The position numbers and the translations under genes were made by a program. Under the pieces are notes generated by a model that was not told the DNA's origin, made no database searches, and saw only the letters and a list, made by a program, of their open reading frames with translations. Positions 13,155-22,128 of a DNA stretch of 31,662 bases are shown here, piece after piece. The stretch comes from Brachybacterium sp. UMB0905 (GTDB lineage Bacteria; Actinomycetota; Actinomycetes; Actinomycetales; Dermabacteraceae): the NCBI RefSeq assembly GCF_002871795.1, contig NZ_PNHL01000001.1, forward strand, positions 11,009 through 42,670. Reading direction: 5' to 3'. The number at the start of each line of letters is the position of its first letter. Positions within the stretch are counted from its first letter, which is position 1.

Positions 13155-14828
13155 ATGTCGACGGAGAACCCGGATCTGGCGATCGCCCAGCAGGCGACGC
13201 TGCGCCCCATCACCGAGATCGCCGAGAAGGCGGGCGTGCCCGAGGAGGCGCTGGTCCCCTATGGCACCACGAAGGCCAAGGTGGATGTCCGGAAGATGAC
13301 CCCGAGCAGCGAGCAGGGCAAGCTCGTGCTGGTCTCGGCGATGTCGCCCACCCCGGCGGGTGAGGGCAAGTCGACCACCACGGTGGGTCTGGCCGATGCC
13401 TTCTCCCTCAAGGGCATGAAGACGATGGTGGCGCTGCGTGAGCCGGCGCTGGGCCCCGTGATGGGTATCAAGGGTGGCGCGACCGGCGGCGGCCACGCCC
13501 AAGTGGTGCCGATGGAGGACATCAACCTGCACTTCACCGGCGACTTCCACGCCATCCAGATCGCGAACAACACCCTCGCCGCGCTCGTGGACAACCACAT
13601 CCACCAGGGCAATGAGCTGAACATCGACGCGCGCCGCATCCAGTGGAAGCGCGTCGTGGACGTCAACGACCGTGCGCTGCGCAAGGCCGTGATCGGCCTG
13701 GGCGGCCCCGCCCAGGGCGTGCCGCGTGAGGATGGCTTCGACATCGTCGTGGCCTCGGAGATCATGGCGATCCTGTGCCTGGCCACGGACCTCGAGGACC
13801 TGCAGGCGCGCATCGACCGGATCGTCGTCGGCTTCACCTACGACCGCAAGCCCGTCACCGTGGAGGATCTGCAGGTCGGCGGCGCGATCACGATGCTGCT
13901 GAAGGACGCGCTGCTGCCGAACCTGGTGCAGACCCTCGGCGGCACCCCCGCCCTTGTGCACGGCGGCCCGTTCGCGAACATCGCCCATGGCTGCAACTCC
14001 CTGGCCGCGACCCGCCTGGCGCTGTCGCTGTCGGAGATCACCGTGACCGAGGCCGGCTTCGGTTCGGACCTCGGCGCCGAGAAGTTCTTCGATATCAAGT
14101 CGCGTCTGGGCGATCTGCGGCCCGATGCCGCCGTCGTCGTCGCGACCGTCCGCGCTCTGAAGATGCACGGCGGCGTGGCGAAGGATGACCTGGCCACCGA
14201 GAACATCGACGCCGCGATCCAGGGCACCGACAACCTGCGCCGCCACGTCGAGAACGTGCGCAAGTTCGGCCTGGAGCCGGTGATCGCCCTGAACCGCTTC
14301 CCCTCCGACACCGAGGCGGAGATCGACGCGGTCCTGGGCTGGGCGAAGGAGAACGGCTTCCGCGCGGCGCTGTCCGAGGTGTGGGCCAAGGGCGGCGAGG
14401 GCGGCCTGGCCGTCGCCGAGCAGGTGCTGGCCGTCATCGAGGAGGGCACCGCCGACTTCCACCAGCTGTACGACCCGGAGATCGGTGTGGAGGAGGCCCT
14501 GCGCACCCTCGCCAAGGAGGTCTACGGCGCCGACGACGTGGTGTTCGAGGACCGCGCCCCGATGCAGCTGCGGATGCTCAAGCGCAACGGCTGGGACAAG
14601 CTGCCGGTGTGCGTGGCGAAGACCCAATACTCCTTCAGCGATGATCCGAAGGCGCTCGGCGCCCCGACGGGCCACGTGCTGCATGTGCGTGACCTGGTGC
14701 CGAAGATCGGTGCGGGCTTCGTGGTAGCGCTGACCGGCGCGATCATGACGATGCCGGGCCTGCCCAAGCAGCCGGCCGCCCTGCGCATGGGCGTCACCGA
14801 GTCCGGGGATTCCGTGGGTCTGTTCTGA
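13155..14828 (+). CDS. fhs: Formate-tetrahydrofolate ligase
   Basis: This enzyme joins formate to tetrahydrofolate with ATP to give 10-formyl-THF, feeding purine and one-carbon metabolism in the cytoplasm. The protein is 557 aa, the usual family length. The nucleotide loop [10 protein letters not shown] (about 65-74), the [28 protein letters not shown] block, [18 protein letters not shown], and [18 protein letters not shown] are all hallmarks. I chose the ATG at 13155 because GGAGGG lies 7 nt upstream; an in-frame leaderless GTG at 13080 is possible. The gene stands alone, with its own promoter and a hairpin after it. Confidence 0.97.
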   Translation: MSTENPDLAIAQQATLRPITEIAEKAGVPEEALVPYGTTKAKVDVRKMTPSSEQGKLVLVSAMSPTPAGEGKSTTTVGLADAFSLKGMKTMVALREPALGPVMGIKGGATGGGHAQVVPMEDINLHFTGDFHAIQIANNTLAALVDNHIHQGNELNIDARRIQWKRVVDVNDRALRKAVIGLGGPAQGVPREDGFDIVVASEIMAILCLATDLEDLQARIDRIVVGFTYDRKPVTVEDLQVGGAITMLLKDALLPNLVQTLGGTPALVHGGPFANIAHGCNSLAATRLALSLSEITVTEAGFGSDLGAEKFFDIKSRLGDLRPDAAVVVATVRALKMHGGVAKDDLATENIDAAIQGTDNLRRHVENVRKFGLEPVIALNRFPSDTEAEIDAVLGWAKENGFRAALSEVWAKGGEGGLAVAEQVLAVIEEGTADFHQLYDPEIGVEEALRTLAKEVYGADDVVFEDRAPMQLRMLKRNGWDKLPVCVAKTQYSFSDDPKALGAPTGHVLHVRDLVPKIGAGFVVALTGAIMTMPGLPKQPAALRMGVTESGDSVGLF

Positions 14829-14892
14829 TCCGCCGACGGGCCCGGCCGGGCGACCGGCCCGGGTTCGTCCGGCCCCGCGAGGACGGTGCGAC

Positions 14893-14937
14893 GGCCCCGG
14901 CGCGGGCATCCGATGATCGGGTGCTCGCGGCGGGGCC
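14893..14937. terminator. Long imperfect hairpin between fhs and mrpG
   Basis: GGCCCCG at 14893 pairs with CGGGGCC at 14931. Inside, CGCG, GCA and CCGAT pair in turn with CGCG, TGC and ATCGG, separated by small mismatches. It lies between converging genes, so it is probably a bidirectional terminator. A second GC-rich hairpin (around 14838-14865) directly follows the fhs stop. Confidence 0.6.
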
Positions 14938-14972
14938 GCTGCATGTCAGGGGGCCGATGGGGCCTAGTGCCC

Positions 14973-15569
14973 TCAGCGCCGCACGTCGCGCTCGGCGACC
15001 TCCTCGGCTTCGCGCTCGGTCTCGTCCTCGAGGTCGATGTCGATATCCGCGTCCACGACCTCCTCGTCCCCCACTTCGGCGCCGGCTTCGGGCTCTTCCC
15101 AGTTCTCCTCCACCAGTGGGTCGACGCCCGAGGTGACGACGTTCTCGGGGAAGCGGTCCTCGCCGCCCTCGGACATGCCCTGCAGCTCATCGGTCTCGTC
15201 GATGAAGCCGTCCTCGTCATCGTCCTCGTCGTCGGCGTCGGCCAGACGCGGAGAGAGCTCGTCGATCGCGTAGTCGCCGCCGCGCACGAAGCCGCGTCGG
15301 AACGCTGCGCGTCCCACCATGACGCTCGCCACCGGCACGGCGAGCGCCTGCGCCAGCAGCACCACCAGCAGGAATGCGGCCAGCGACCAGGATTCCGCGG
15401 CGAGCGACGCCCCGGACAGCACCAGGATCAGGCCCAGCATCTGCGGTTTCGAGGCGGCGTGGATGCGCATGAGCACGCCCTCGAAGCGGTTCACACCGAT
15501 CGCGGCCACAAGTCCCAGCAGCACCCCGCCGCCCATGAGGATCGCAGCGATGATCTCGACGACGCTCAT
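14973..15569 (-). CDS. mrpG: Na+/H+ antiporter subunit G with acidic tail
   Basis: This is the smallest membrane subunit of the Mrp (Mnh) multisubunit Na+/H+ antiporter. Residues 1-105 form the normal MnhG core: three hydrophobic helices with GVLLGLVAAIGVNRFEGVLMRIHAASKPQ, where the RxHAxxKP signature is clear. A tail of about 93 residues follows, extremely rich in Asp and Glu (DADDEDDDEDG and similar), which typical MrpG proteins of 100-130 aa lack. The start overlaps mrpF by 4 bp (ATGA), so it is the last gene of the operon and translationally coupled. Confidence 0.93.
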   Translation of the reverse strand: MSVVEIIAAILMGGGVLLGLVAAIGVNRFEGVLMRIHAASKPQMLGLILVLSGASLAAESWSLAAFLLVVLLAQALAVPVASVMVGRAAFRRGFVRGGDYAIDELSPRLADADDEDDDEDGFIDETDELQGMSEGGEDRFPENVVTSGVDPLVEENWEEPEAGAEVGDEEVVDADIDIDLEDETEREAEEVAERDVRR

Positions 15570-16117
15570 CGGCCCTCCTCCGTCCGGTCCCGGCGCTGGC
15601 CGACATCGGACCCGCCGCGCCGAGCGGCATCGGCCCCAGCGCGCTGGCCGGCGCCGGCCCCGAGGCGCTCCCCCGCGCCCCCGGCCTGCGGCCAGTGCTC
15701 GTATGCGGCGGCGCTCGCCGCTCCGGGCTCGAAGCGGTTCACCGGCCCGTCACTGTCCGGATCCTCCTGTGCGGCCGAGAAGTGCACCGCGTCCAACGGC
15801 CCGGTGGTCGTGGACGGTTCATCAGGGTGGGGGCGCAGATGCGCCCCGCCGGGCTCCTCGCGCGCCACGAAGCGGGCGAACGTCACGGTCGCGATGAAGG
15901 CGAGCGCCGTCAGTCCGAGCATCGCCGGGCCCGCCCAGGCGGCCTCGGCCCGTGCGGTGTACAGCGCCATCGCCATCACCACGAGGGTGACCAGGAAGTC
16001 GGAGGAGATGGCGCGGTCCAGAATGGTGGGGCCGATGATCATGCGGTACACCACGGCGAGCGCCGCGATCGCCAGCAGGATCCCGTAGACGATCAGGATG
16101 ATCTCGAAGGCGCTCAT
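15566..16117 (-). CDS. mrpF: Na+/H+ antiporter subunit F with hydrophilic tail
   Basis: This is the MrpF membrane subunit of the antiporter, 183 aa. Residues 1-88 hold three hydrophobic helices and the family signature YRMIIGPTILDRAISSDFL. A tail of about 95 residues, low in complexity and rich in Ala, Gly, Pro and charged residues, follows; most MrpF proteins end near 90 aa. The ATG at 16117 (MSAFEIILIVYG) overlaps the mrpE stop by 4 bp, which decides the start; the longer open frame upstream is inside mrpE. Its own stop overlaps mrpG. Confidence 0.93.
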   Translation of the reverse strand: MSAFEIILIVYGILLAIAALAVVYRMIIGPTILDRAISSDFLVTLVVMAMALYTARAEAAWAGPAMLGLTALAFIATVTFARFVAREEPGGAHLRPHPDEPSTTTGPLDAVHFSAAQEDPDSDGPVNRFEPGAASAAAYEHWPQAGGAGERLGAGAGQRAGADAARRGGSDVGQRRDRTEEGR

Positions 16118-16656
16118 ATCAGGCCCGCCTCCTTCAGCACCTCGCGGCGGCCGATGGCCCACAGCAGCCGCTCCTCCTGGGCGCGGACGGACCGGCGGAC
16201 CTCCTCGACGTCCTCCTCGCTGCCGGCGTTGAAGGCGTGCAGGTACAGCATGCCGGTGGCGCGCTGCGCCTCGACCACCACGGAGCCGGGGATCAGGGTG
16301 CACAGCATGCCAGTGAAGGTCAGGAAGAAATCGGAGCGGGAGGCCATCTTCACGCCCACCACGGAGCCGGGCGGCTGCGGGCCCGGCCGCACCGCGTACC
16401 AGCCCACCTCGATCGCCGACCGCACGAGGTCCAGCAGGAAGCGGGCCAGGAACGTGATGAATCGCAGGGGGCGGATTGTCAGCTCATGGCCCGTCGGCGG
16501 CATCGGGAACAGCACGAACACGATCCCGGCGGCGAGGATGCCGCCCAGCACGCTCTTGAGGGACACCTCGCCCCAGAGCATGCACCACATGACCACGGCG
16601 ACCAGCACCCACCGCCAGGCGCGGCGCAGCTCCCGCAGACGCCTCAGGAAGCTCAT
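16114..16656 (-). CDS. mrpE: Na+/H+ antiporter subunit E
   Basis: This is the MrpE subunit, 180 aa, about the usual length. It has two N-terminal hydrophobic helices (about 14-50), then the family segment ITFLARFLLDLVRSAIEVGWYAVRP, and LTFTGMLCTLIPGSVVVEAQRATGMLYLHAF, which corresponds to the conserved 'slTPGT' region. It overlaps mrpD upstream and mrpF downstream by 4 bp each (ATGA), so all three are translated in a coupled way. Confidence 0.93.
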   Translation of the reverse strand: MSFLRRLRELRRAWRWVLVAVVMWCMLWGEVSLKSVLGGILAAGIVFVLFPMPPTGHELTIRPLRFITFLARFLLDLVRSAIEVGWYAVRPGPQPPGSVVGVKMASRSDFFLTFTGMLCTLIPGSVVVEAQRATGMLYLHAFNAGSEEDVEEVRRSVRAQEERLLWAIGRREVLKEAGLI

Positions 16657-18227
16657 CCGGTCACCTCCCGCCCGGTGCTGTCCACGCGGTGGCCCTCACC
16701 GTCGATCTTGTAGATCAGCTCCTCGGCCGCCTCATCACCCAGCACGGCGCTGACGTACGGGGTGCGCTGCAGCACCGAGTGCGCGGCCTCCCCGGCGTAG
16801 TTCATGATCGGGCCGGCCAGGAACGTCAGCAGCAGGGAGAAGGCGATCATCGCGGCGGTTGCGCCGGTCATCACCGCGGGCATGCGCACCTCGCGGTCGA
16901 TGATCTCCTGATCAGGCTCCTGCCAGAAGGCGCGGCTCCAAATCTTCGCGATCGCGTACAGGGTCAGCAGGCTCGTGATGACGCTCGCGGCGATGAGGAT
17001 CCACCCGGCCGGGCGGTCGTAGGCGATGCCCGCCTCGATCAGCCCCACCTTGCCGATGAAGCCGGAGAACGGCGGGATGCCCGCGAGGTTCATGGCGGGG
17101 ATGAAGAACAGGATCGCCACCAGCGGCGCGAGCTTCTGCAGGCCGCCGAGCTTGATGAGGTTCGTGGTGCCGCCGCGGTGCTCGATCAGCCCGGCGGCGA
17201 GGAACAGCGTGGACTGCACGACGATGTGGTGGGCGACGTAGAAGATCGTCGCGGCCATGCCCAGCTGGGTGACCATGCCGATGCCGAACAGCATGTAGCC
17301 CATGTGGGAGACGAGCGTGAATGACAGCACGCGCTTGAGGTCCGTCTGCGCCACGGCCCCGAGGATCCCGATGATGAGGCTCAGCGCCGCCGCAGCCAGC
17401 AGCAGGTTGGAGATCTGCGAGGCGGGGAACAGCAGGGTCTCCAGGCGCAGGATCGCGTAGATGCCGACCTTGGTCAGCAGGCCCGCGAACACGGCGGTCA
17501 CGGGGGCGGGGGCCGTCGGGTAGGAGTCCGGCAGCCAGGCGCTCAGGGGGAACAGCGCCGCTTTGATGCCGAAGGCCACCAGCAGCATCAGCTCGAGGAT
17601 CATGCGGGTGCCGGGCTGCACCCCGTCCAGGCGCACCGCGAGCTCGGCCATGTTCACGGTGCCGGCGGCGGCGTACACCGCGGCGATGCCGGCCAGGAAG
17701 ATCACGGAGCTGAGCAGGGAGACGACGACGTACGTGGTGGCGGCGCGGACGCGGGACGCGGAACCACCCAGGGTCAGCAGCACATAGGACGCCGCCAGCA
17801 GCACTTCGAAGCCGACGTACAGGTTGAACAGGTCACCGGCCACGAAGGCCATCGACACTCCGGCGACCAGCGCGAGGTATGTCGGGTAGTAGATCGCCAC
17901 CGGGGTGCGTTCGGTGTTCTCCGAGACGGTCTGGGCGCTCGAATACACCAGCACCGCGAGGGTCACGAAGCTGGAGACCAGCAGCATCAGCGCGGTCAGC
18001 CGGTCCGCGACCAGGGTGATGCCTAGTTGCGGGGTCCAGCCGCCGATGCGCAGCACCAGCACGCTCTCCTGGGTGACGTGGTAGCCGAGCACGATCGCGA
18101 CGGTGAAGATCGCGACCAGGGTCAGGATCGCCAGCCACATCTGCACCCGCGCGTGGTGGCGCAGGATCAGGGTGACAGCCGCCCCGCCGAGCGGCAGCAG
18201 GACGGGTAGGGCCAGCAGCAGTTCCAT
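16653..18227 (-). CDS. mrpD: Na+/H+ antiporter subunit D
   Basis: This is a 524-aa polytopic membrane protein related to complex I subunits NuoM/NuoN, one of the two ion-translocating modules of the Mrp antiporter. About 14 hydrophobic helices are visible. The proton-channel region is clear: FNLYVGFEVLLAASYVLLTLGG, with the conserved Glu, and FGIKAALFPLSAWLPDSYPTAPAPVTAVFAGLLTKVG, with the essential Lys residues. It starts 2 bp after the mrpC stop and overlaps mrpE by 4 bp. Only the C-terminal 35 residues are hydrophilic. Confidence 0.96.
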   Translation of the reverse strand: MELLLALPVLLPLGGAAVTLILRHHARVQMWLAILTLVAIFTVAIVLGYHVTQESVLVLRIGGWTPQLGITLVADRLTALMLLVSSFVTLAVLVYSSAQTVSENTERTPVAIYYPTYLALVAGVSMAFVAGDLFNLYVGFEVLLAASYVLLTLGGSASRVRAATTYVVVSLLSSVIFLAGIAAVYAAAGTVNMAELAVRLDGVQPGTRMILELMLLVAFGIKAALFPLSAWLPDSYPTAPAPVTAVFAGLLTKVGIYAILRLETLLFPASQISNLLLAAAALSLIIGILGAVAQTDLKRVLSFTLVSHMGYMLFGIGMVTQLGMAATIFYVAHHIVVQSTLFLAAGLIEHRGGTTNLIKLGGLQKLAPLVAILFFIPAMNLAGIPPFSGFIGKVGLIEAGIAYDRPAGWILIAASVITSLLTLYAIAKIWSRAFWQEPDQEIIDREVRMPAVMTGATAAMIAFSLLLTFLAGPIMNYAGEAAHSVLQRTPYVSAVLGDEAAEELIYKIDGEGHRVDSTGREVTG

Positions 18228-18229
18228 GC

Positions 18230-19006
18230 TCAGCGATCCCCCCGTCCCTCGTCCGCGTGGCGCGTGTGCTCATCGATCGGTTCTGCGGTGCCGGGTGGCC
18301 GGTGGCCCGGGTCCGTGGCCGGTCCGGTGCCCGGGGCGGCCGCGGCGGAGCGTGGATCCTGCTCGTCGGCCCCGGGGACGGCCGGGGTCGCGCCGGTGGC
18401 GGTCCCACTGCTCGTGGTGGGGATCGCGCCGGTGCGCAGGGCCCGACGGGTGCGCGGCGGCAGCGGATCCTCCTCGGCATCGGCCTCGGTGTCGTCGTGA
18501 GGCACATCCTCAGCGCCTGTGAGGTCCCCGCCCAGCGGGTCGTCGTTCTCCGGGGGCAAGAGCCCCTGGGAGCTCGCGAGGGCGCCGCGGCGGGATTCCT
18601 CGGTGAGGGCCTGGTGCCACGGCAGGTCTGCTGCACCCTCGTTGCGCTGGCGGCGGCGCCGCAGCACGCGGCGGTCCTCCACGTCGTCGGGCACCTCGTC
18701 GTGGCCGAACAGCTGCCAGGCGCGGTAGGCGAGGGCCACCCCGAGCGCGGTGATGCCCAGGGAGATCACGATCGCGGTGAGCACCATCGCGAACGGCAGC
18801 GGGTCGGTCATCTCCCGCGGATCACCGGTGCCTTCGAACGGCGGCGCGCCGGGCACCCCGGCGGCGATGATGAACAGCAGGTTCACGCCGTTGCCGAACA
18901 CCACATAGCCCAGGATGATGCGGGTCAGCGTGCGTTCGAGCATGAGGTACACGCCGCAGGCGATCAGCACCCCGGCGGTCAGCAGCAGCGTGAGACTAAC
19001 GGGCAT
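18230..19006 (-). CDS. mrpC: Na+/H+ antiporter subunit C with long hydrophilic tail
   Basis: This is the MrpC subunit (NuoK-like), 258 aa. Residues 1-97 hold the three expected helices, with GVYLMLERTLTRIILGYVVFGNGVNLL and DPLPFAMVLTAIVISLGITALGVALAYR. The remaining 160 residues are charged and Pro/Gly/Ala-rich with no membrane segment; typical MrpC proteins are 110-170 aa. The gene overlaps the mrpAB stop by 11 bp. The tail is probably cytoplasmic and its role is unknown. Confidence 0.94.
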   Translation of the reverse strand: MPVSLTLLLTAGVLIACGVYLMLERTLTRIILGYVVFGNGVNLLFIIAAGVPGAPPFEGTGDPREMTDPLPFAMVLTAIVISLGITALGVALAYRAWQLFGHDEVPDDVEDRRVLRRRRQRNEGAADLPWHQALTEESRRGALASSQGLLPPENDDPLGGDLTGAEDVPHDDTEADAEEDPLPPRTRRALRTGAIPTTSSGTATGATPAVPGADEQDPRSAAAAPGTGPATDPGHRPPGTAEPIDEHTRHADEGRGDR

Positions 19007-21932
19007 CGGTCTCCGCCTCCTGCTGCAGGTCGATCTGCGATCCCAGGGAGCGCAGGAAGTCCAGGAGCACGCCCACGACCACGAGGTACACGCCGAGGTC
19101 GAAGATCAGGGCGCTCGGGAAGTGCAGCTCTCCCAGCAGCGGCACGTGCACCACCGGGGTGGCGGACTCGAAGATCGTGCCCCCGAACAGCAGCGGCAGC
19201 ACCGCGGCGGAGACCGCGAGGGCCATGCCGGTGCCGAGCACCAGACCGGCCTGCACGGGCGCTGCCTCCGAGAGTTCGTAGCGGCCGCCGGCGAGGTAGC
19301 GCAGCGCGAGCGCGAGCCCCGCCACAAGGCCGCCGGCGAACCCGCCGCCGGGCAGGTTGTGACCGGCCATGAGCAGGTAGATCGAGAACATCATGAGCAT
19401 CGGGAAGCCGATGCGGGTGATGACCTCGAGGATCACCATGCGGCGTTCGGGGGCGAGAGTCAGACCCGCGCTCAGCCAGGTGCGCCACCGGTTGTCGCCG
19501 ATGACCTCATCGGGCCGGGCATCGAAGTCCAGGACGTTCTGCGGCAGGTCGCTGTCGGTGCGGCGCCGCCAGATGGAGGTGGAGCCGTCGTCGAGGTCCC
19601 GCACCCGGGAGATGGGCCGCTCACGCCGGGTGACGAAGATCAGGGAGGCCACGCCCGTGGCGACCACGAGCAGCACGCCGATCTCCCCGATGGTGTCCCA
19701 CACACGGAAGTCCACGAGGGTCACGTTCACGACGTTGTGCCCGCCGCCCTCGGTGTACGCCGGTTCGATCAGGCCCGGCCCCAGGGCCTCGCGGTAGCGG
19801 GCATCGGCCGCGTACAGAACTGCGCCGCACATGACGATCGCGGTGGTGATGGCCACCGCCCAGCGGGCGAGAGCGCCGAACCGCAGTGGCCGACGGGAGA
19901 AGTGCAGGGGCAGGCGGCGCAGCACCAGCACGAGCACGACGGTCATCGCGGTCTCGACGAGCACCTGCGTGGTGGCGACATCGGGTGCGCCGGCGGCGAG
20001 GAACAGCAGGGCAGCGCCGTAGCCGGTGACGGTGATGAGGAAGACGGCGCGCAGGCGGCGACGGGAACGGACCACGCCAATGCCGGCGAGCACCACGACC
20101 GGCAGGACGATCAGCTCGATCGGATTGTGGAACAGCACCAGGTTGTCCGGCACCGGCGACTGGGTGAGCGCCACCGGAGTGACCAGGGCGATCAGCACCA
20201 CGAACATCGTGCCCAGGGTGTAGGGCAGGGAGCCGCGCTGGAACAGCGGGGTGATCGCGACGGACAGCGAATCCGTGGCGCGCAGGATGCGGCGGAAACC
20301 ACGCTCGGAGTCGATGACATCCAAGGCCCGCTCCCCTGCCCAACTTTGCGGGGACACCGCCTTCTGGAAGCGCTGGAAGGGCTTGGCGATCAGGCATAGC
20401 ACAAGCCCCAGGGCGAGGGTCACGACGGAGGCCAGCAGCGGCACGCCCAGGTGCGGGATGACCACCAGGTGCACCTCTTGGGTGGTGTCCGGCAGGACAC
20501 CGGCGGCGCCGCGCAGCGCCTCCTCCAGGGGGGCGGCCACGAGCGGGAGGCCCACGCTGAGCACTGCGATGATCGCCGGCGGCAGCCAGTACAGAACGGA
20601 GATGCTGGGCTGGGCGACGGGCGGGGCGCCGGGGGCGCGACCGAAGGCGCCCTTCACGAAGCGCCACGAGTACGCGACGGTCAGCACCGACCCGGCGACC
20701 AGGGCGATCAGCAGCAGACGCTGCAGGCCGCCGCCGTACCACAGGGCGGAGTAGATCGACTCTTTCGCGACGAAGCCGTACAGCGGCGGGATCGCCGCCA
20801 TCGACGCGGCGGAGACGGTGCCGATCACCGCGGTGACGGGCGCGACCTTCCACACCCCGGACAGCACGCGCAGGTCGCGGGTGCCGAACTGCTTGTCGAT
20901 GATGCCGACCACCATGAACAGCGGCGCCTTGAACACCGAGTGGGCGATCAGCATCGCCAGGCCCGCGAGGATCGCATCATGCGTGGCGAGCCCCGTCACG
21001 GCGGTGAGGAAACCCAGCTGGGAGACGGTGCCGTAGGCCAGCAGGAGCTTGATGTCGGTCTGCCGCAGAGCCCGCCAGCCGCCCACCAGCATGGTGACCG
21101 CGCCGAGGGCGACGAGGATCCCGGCGACGACCTCGAGGAACGTCAGCGCGGGGGCGAGCCGCAGGATCAGGTAGATCCCCGCTTTGACCATCGCCGCGGC
21201 ATGCAGGTACGCGGAGACGGGGGTGGGGGCGGCCATCGCGCCGGGCAGCCAGAAGTGCGTGGGAATCATCGCGGACTTCGTCGTGGCGCCGGTCAGCATG
21301 AGCACCATCGCGGTGACCAAATACGGGCCGGCATCGGCCCACATCGGATCCGTGACGATCTGGGAGAAGCGCATGCTTCCGGCGGCGTAACCGGCCATCA
21401 GCAGGCCCACCAGCATCGCCAGGCCCCCGACGGTGGTGGAGATCAGGGCGTTCAACGCGGCACGACGGGAGGCCTGCTTATCCTGGTAATGCCCGATCAG
21501 CAGGTAGGAGAAGACAGTGGTCAGCTCCCAGAACACGTACATGACCATGACGTCGTCGGTCAGCACGAGACCCACCATCGCCCCGGCAAAGGCGGTCAGC
21601 ACGCCGGCAAAGCGTCCCAGGCCCGCCTCGGTGTCCTTGAAGTAGCGGGCGCAGTAGGCCAGCACGAGCGCACCGATGCCGGTCGCGATGACGGCCAGCA
21701 CCCAGGACAGGGTGTCCAGGCGCATCGCCAGGTCGATCCCGAAGGCGGGGATCCAGGGCACTGACTGTTCGATCGGCGCATCGGCCAGGGCGCGCGGATC
21801 ATGGGTCAGCAGCCAGATCGCGGAGGCGCCGGGCACCGTGGCCAGCAGGTAGAAGGCGTTGCGGCCGATGCTGCGCACCAGGATGGGGCCCACGACCGCC
21901 GCCACTAAGTGGGCGAGCAGCATCGTGAACAC
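18996..21932 (-). CDS. mrpA: Na+/H+ antiporter subunit A fused to subunit B
   Basis: This is the largest antiporter subunit, related to NuoL, about 978 aa. It has the MrpA core (VLTDDVMVMYVFWELTTVFSYLLIGHY; TKSAMIPTHFWLPGAMAAPTPVSAYLHAAAMVKAG, with channel Lys residues), a central extension, then a C-terminal MrpB domain (ITRIGFPMLMMFSIYLLMAGHNLPGGGFAGGLVAGLALALRY), so no separate mrpB is needed. I prefer the GTG at 21932, with GGATGGAG 7 nt upstream, because a likely -10 (TAAGAT, 21976-21981) overlaps the upstream ATG at 21977 and would put that codon outside the transcript. It is the first gene of the operon and divergent from an MFS gene. Confidence 0.96.
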   Translation of the reverse strand: MFTMLLAHLVAAVVGPILVRSIGRNAFYLLATVPGASAIWLLTHDPRALADAPIEQSVPWIPAFGIDLAMRLDTLSWVLAVIATGIGALVLAYCARYFKDTEAGLGRFAGVLTAFAGAMVGLVLTDDVMVMYVFWELTTVFSYLLIGHYQDKQASRRAALNALISTTVGGLAMLVGLLMAGYAAGSMRFSQIVTDPMWADAGPYLVTAMVLMLTGATTKSAMIPTHFWLPGAMAAPTPVSAYLHAAAMVKAGIYLILRLAPALTFLEVVAGILVALGAVTMLVGGWRALRQTDIKLLLAYGTVSQLGFLTAVTGLATHDAILAGLAMLIAHSVFKAPLFMVVGIIDKQFGTRDLRVLSGVWKVAPVTAVIGTVSAASMAAIPPLYGFVAKESIYSALWYGGGLQRLLLIALVAGSVLTVAYSWRFVKGAFGRAPGAPPVAQPSISVLYWLPPAIIAVLSVGLPLVAAPLEEALRGAAGVLPDTTQEVHLVVIPHLGVPLLASVVTLALGLVLCLIAKPFQRFQKAVSPQSWAGERALDVIDSERGFRRILRATDSLSVAITPLFQRGSLPYTLGTMFVVLIALVTPVALTQSPVPDNLVLFHNPIELIVLPVVVLAGIGVVRSRRRLRAVFLITVTGYGAALLFLAAGAPDVATTQVLVETAMTVVLVLVLRRLPLHFSRRPLRFGALARWAVAITTAIVMCGAVLYAADARYREALGPGLIEPAYTEGGGHNVVNVTLVDFRVWDTIGEIGVLLVVATGVASLIFVTRRERPISRVRDLDDGSTSIWRRRTDSDLPQNVLDFDARPDEVIGDNRWRTWLSAGLTLAPERRMVILEVITRIGFPMLMMFSIYLLMAGHNLPGGGFAGGLVAGLALALRYLAGGRYELSEAAPVQAGLVLGTGMALAVSAAVLPLLFGGTIFESATPVVHVPLLGELHFPSALIFDLGVYLVVVGVLLDFLRSLGSQIDLQQEAETDAR

Positions 21933-21975
21933 AGGGGTACTCCATCCGGCAGGGAGTTGGGAAGCGGCCGACGCC

Positions 21976-21981
21976 ATCTTA
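21976..21981 (-). promoter_or_regulatory. -10 hexamer TAAGAT for the mrp operon
   Basis: Read on the minus strand, TAAGAT would start transcription about 40 nt before the GTG at 21932, leaving a leader that contains GGATGGAG. No clear -35 is seen. Confidence 0.45.
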
Positions 21982-22116
21982 CGGGAGGACCCCGGTCGTC
22001 CCTGAAGCGATGGTGAGGGTCAGGGGACGCGCAGGACCGGCCGGGCCCCGTCGGCCCCCTCCCCTTTCTTCCGCTCCCCCGGCTGGCTATGGCGGCTTCG
22101 AGCACCCTCTGATCCG

Positions 22117-22122
22117 TACAGT
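22117..22122 (+). promoter_or_regulatory. -10 hexamer TACAGT of a leaderless promoter
   Basis: TACAGT is followed by 6 nt (GGCCCC) and the ATG at 22129. No ribosome-binding site is present. Confidence 0.55.
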
Positions 22123-22128
22123 GGCCCC

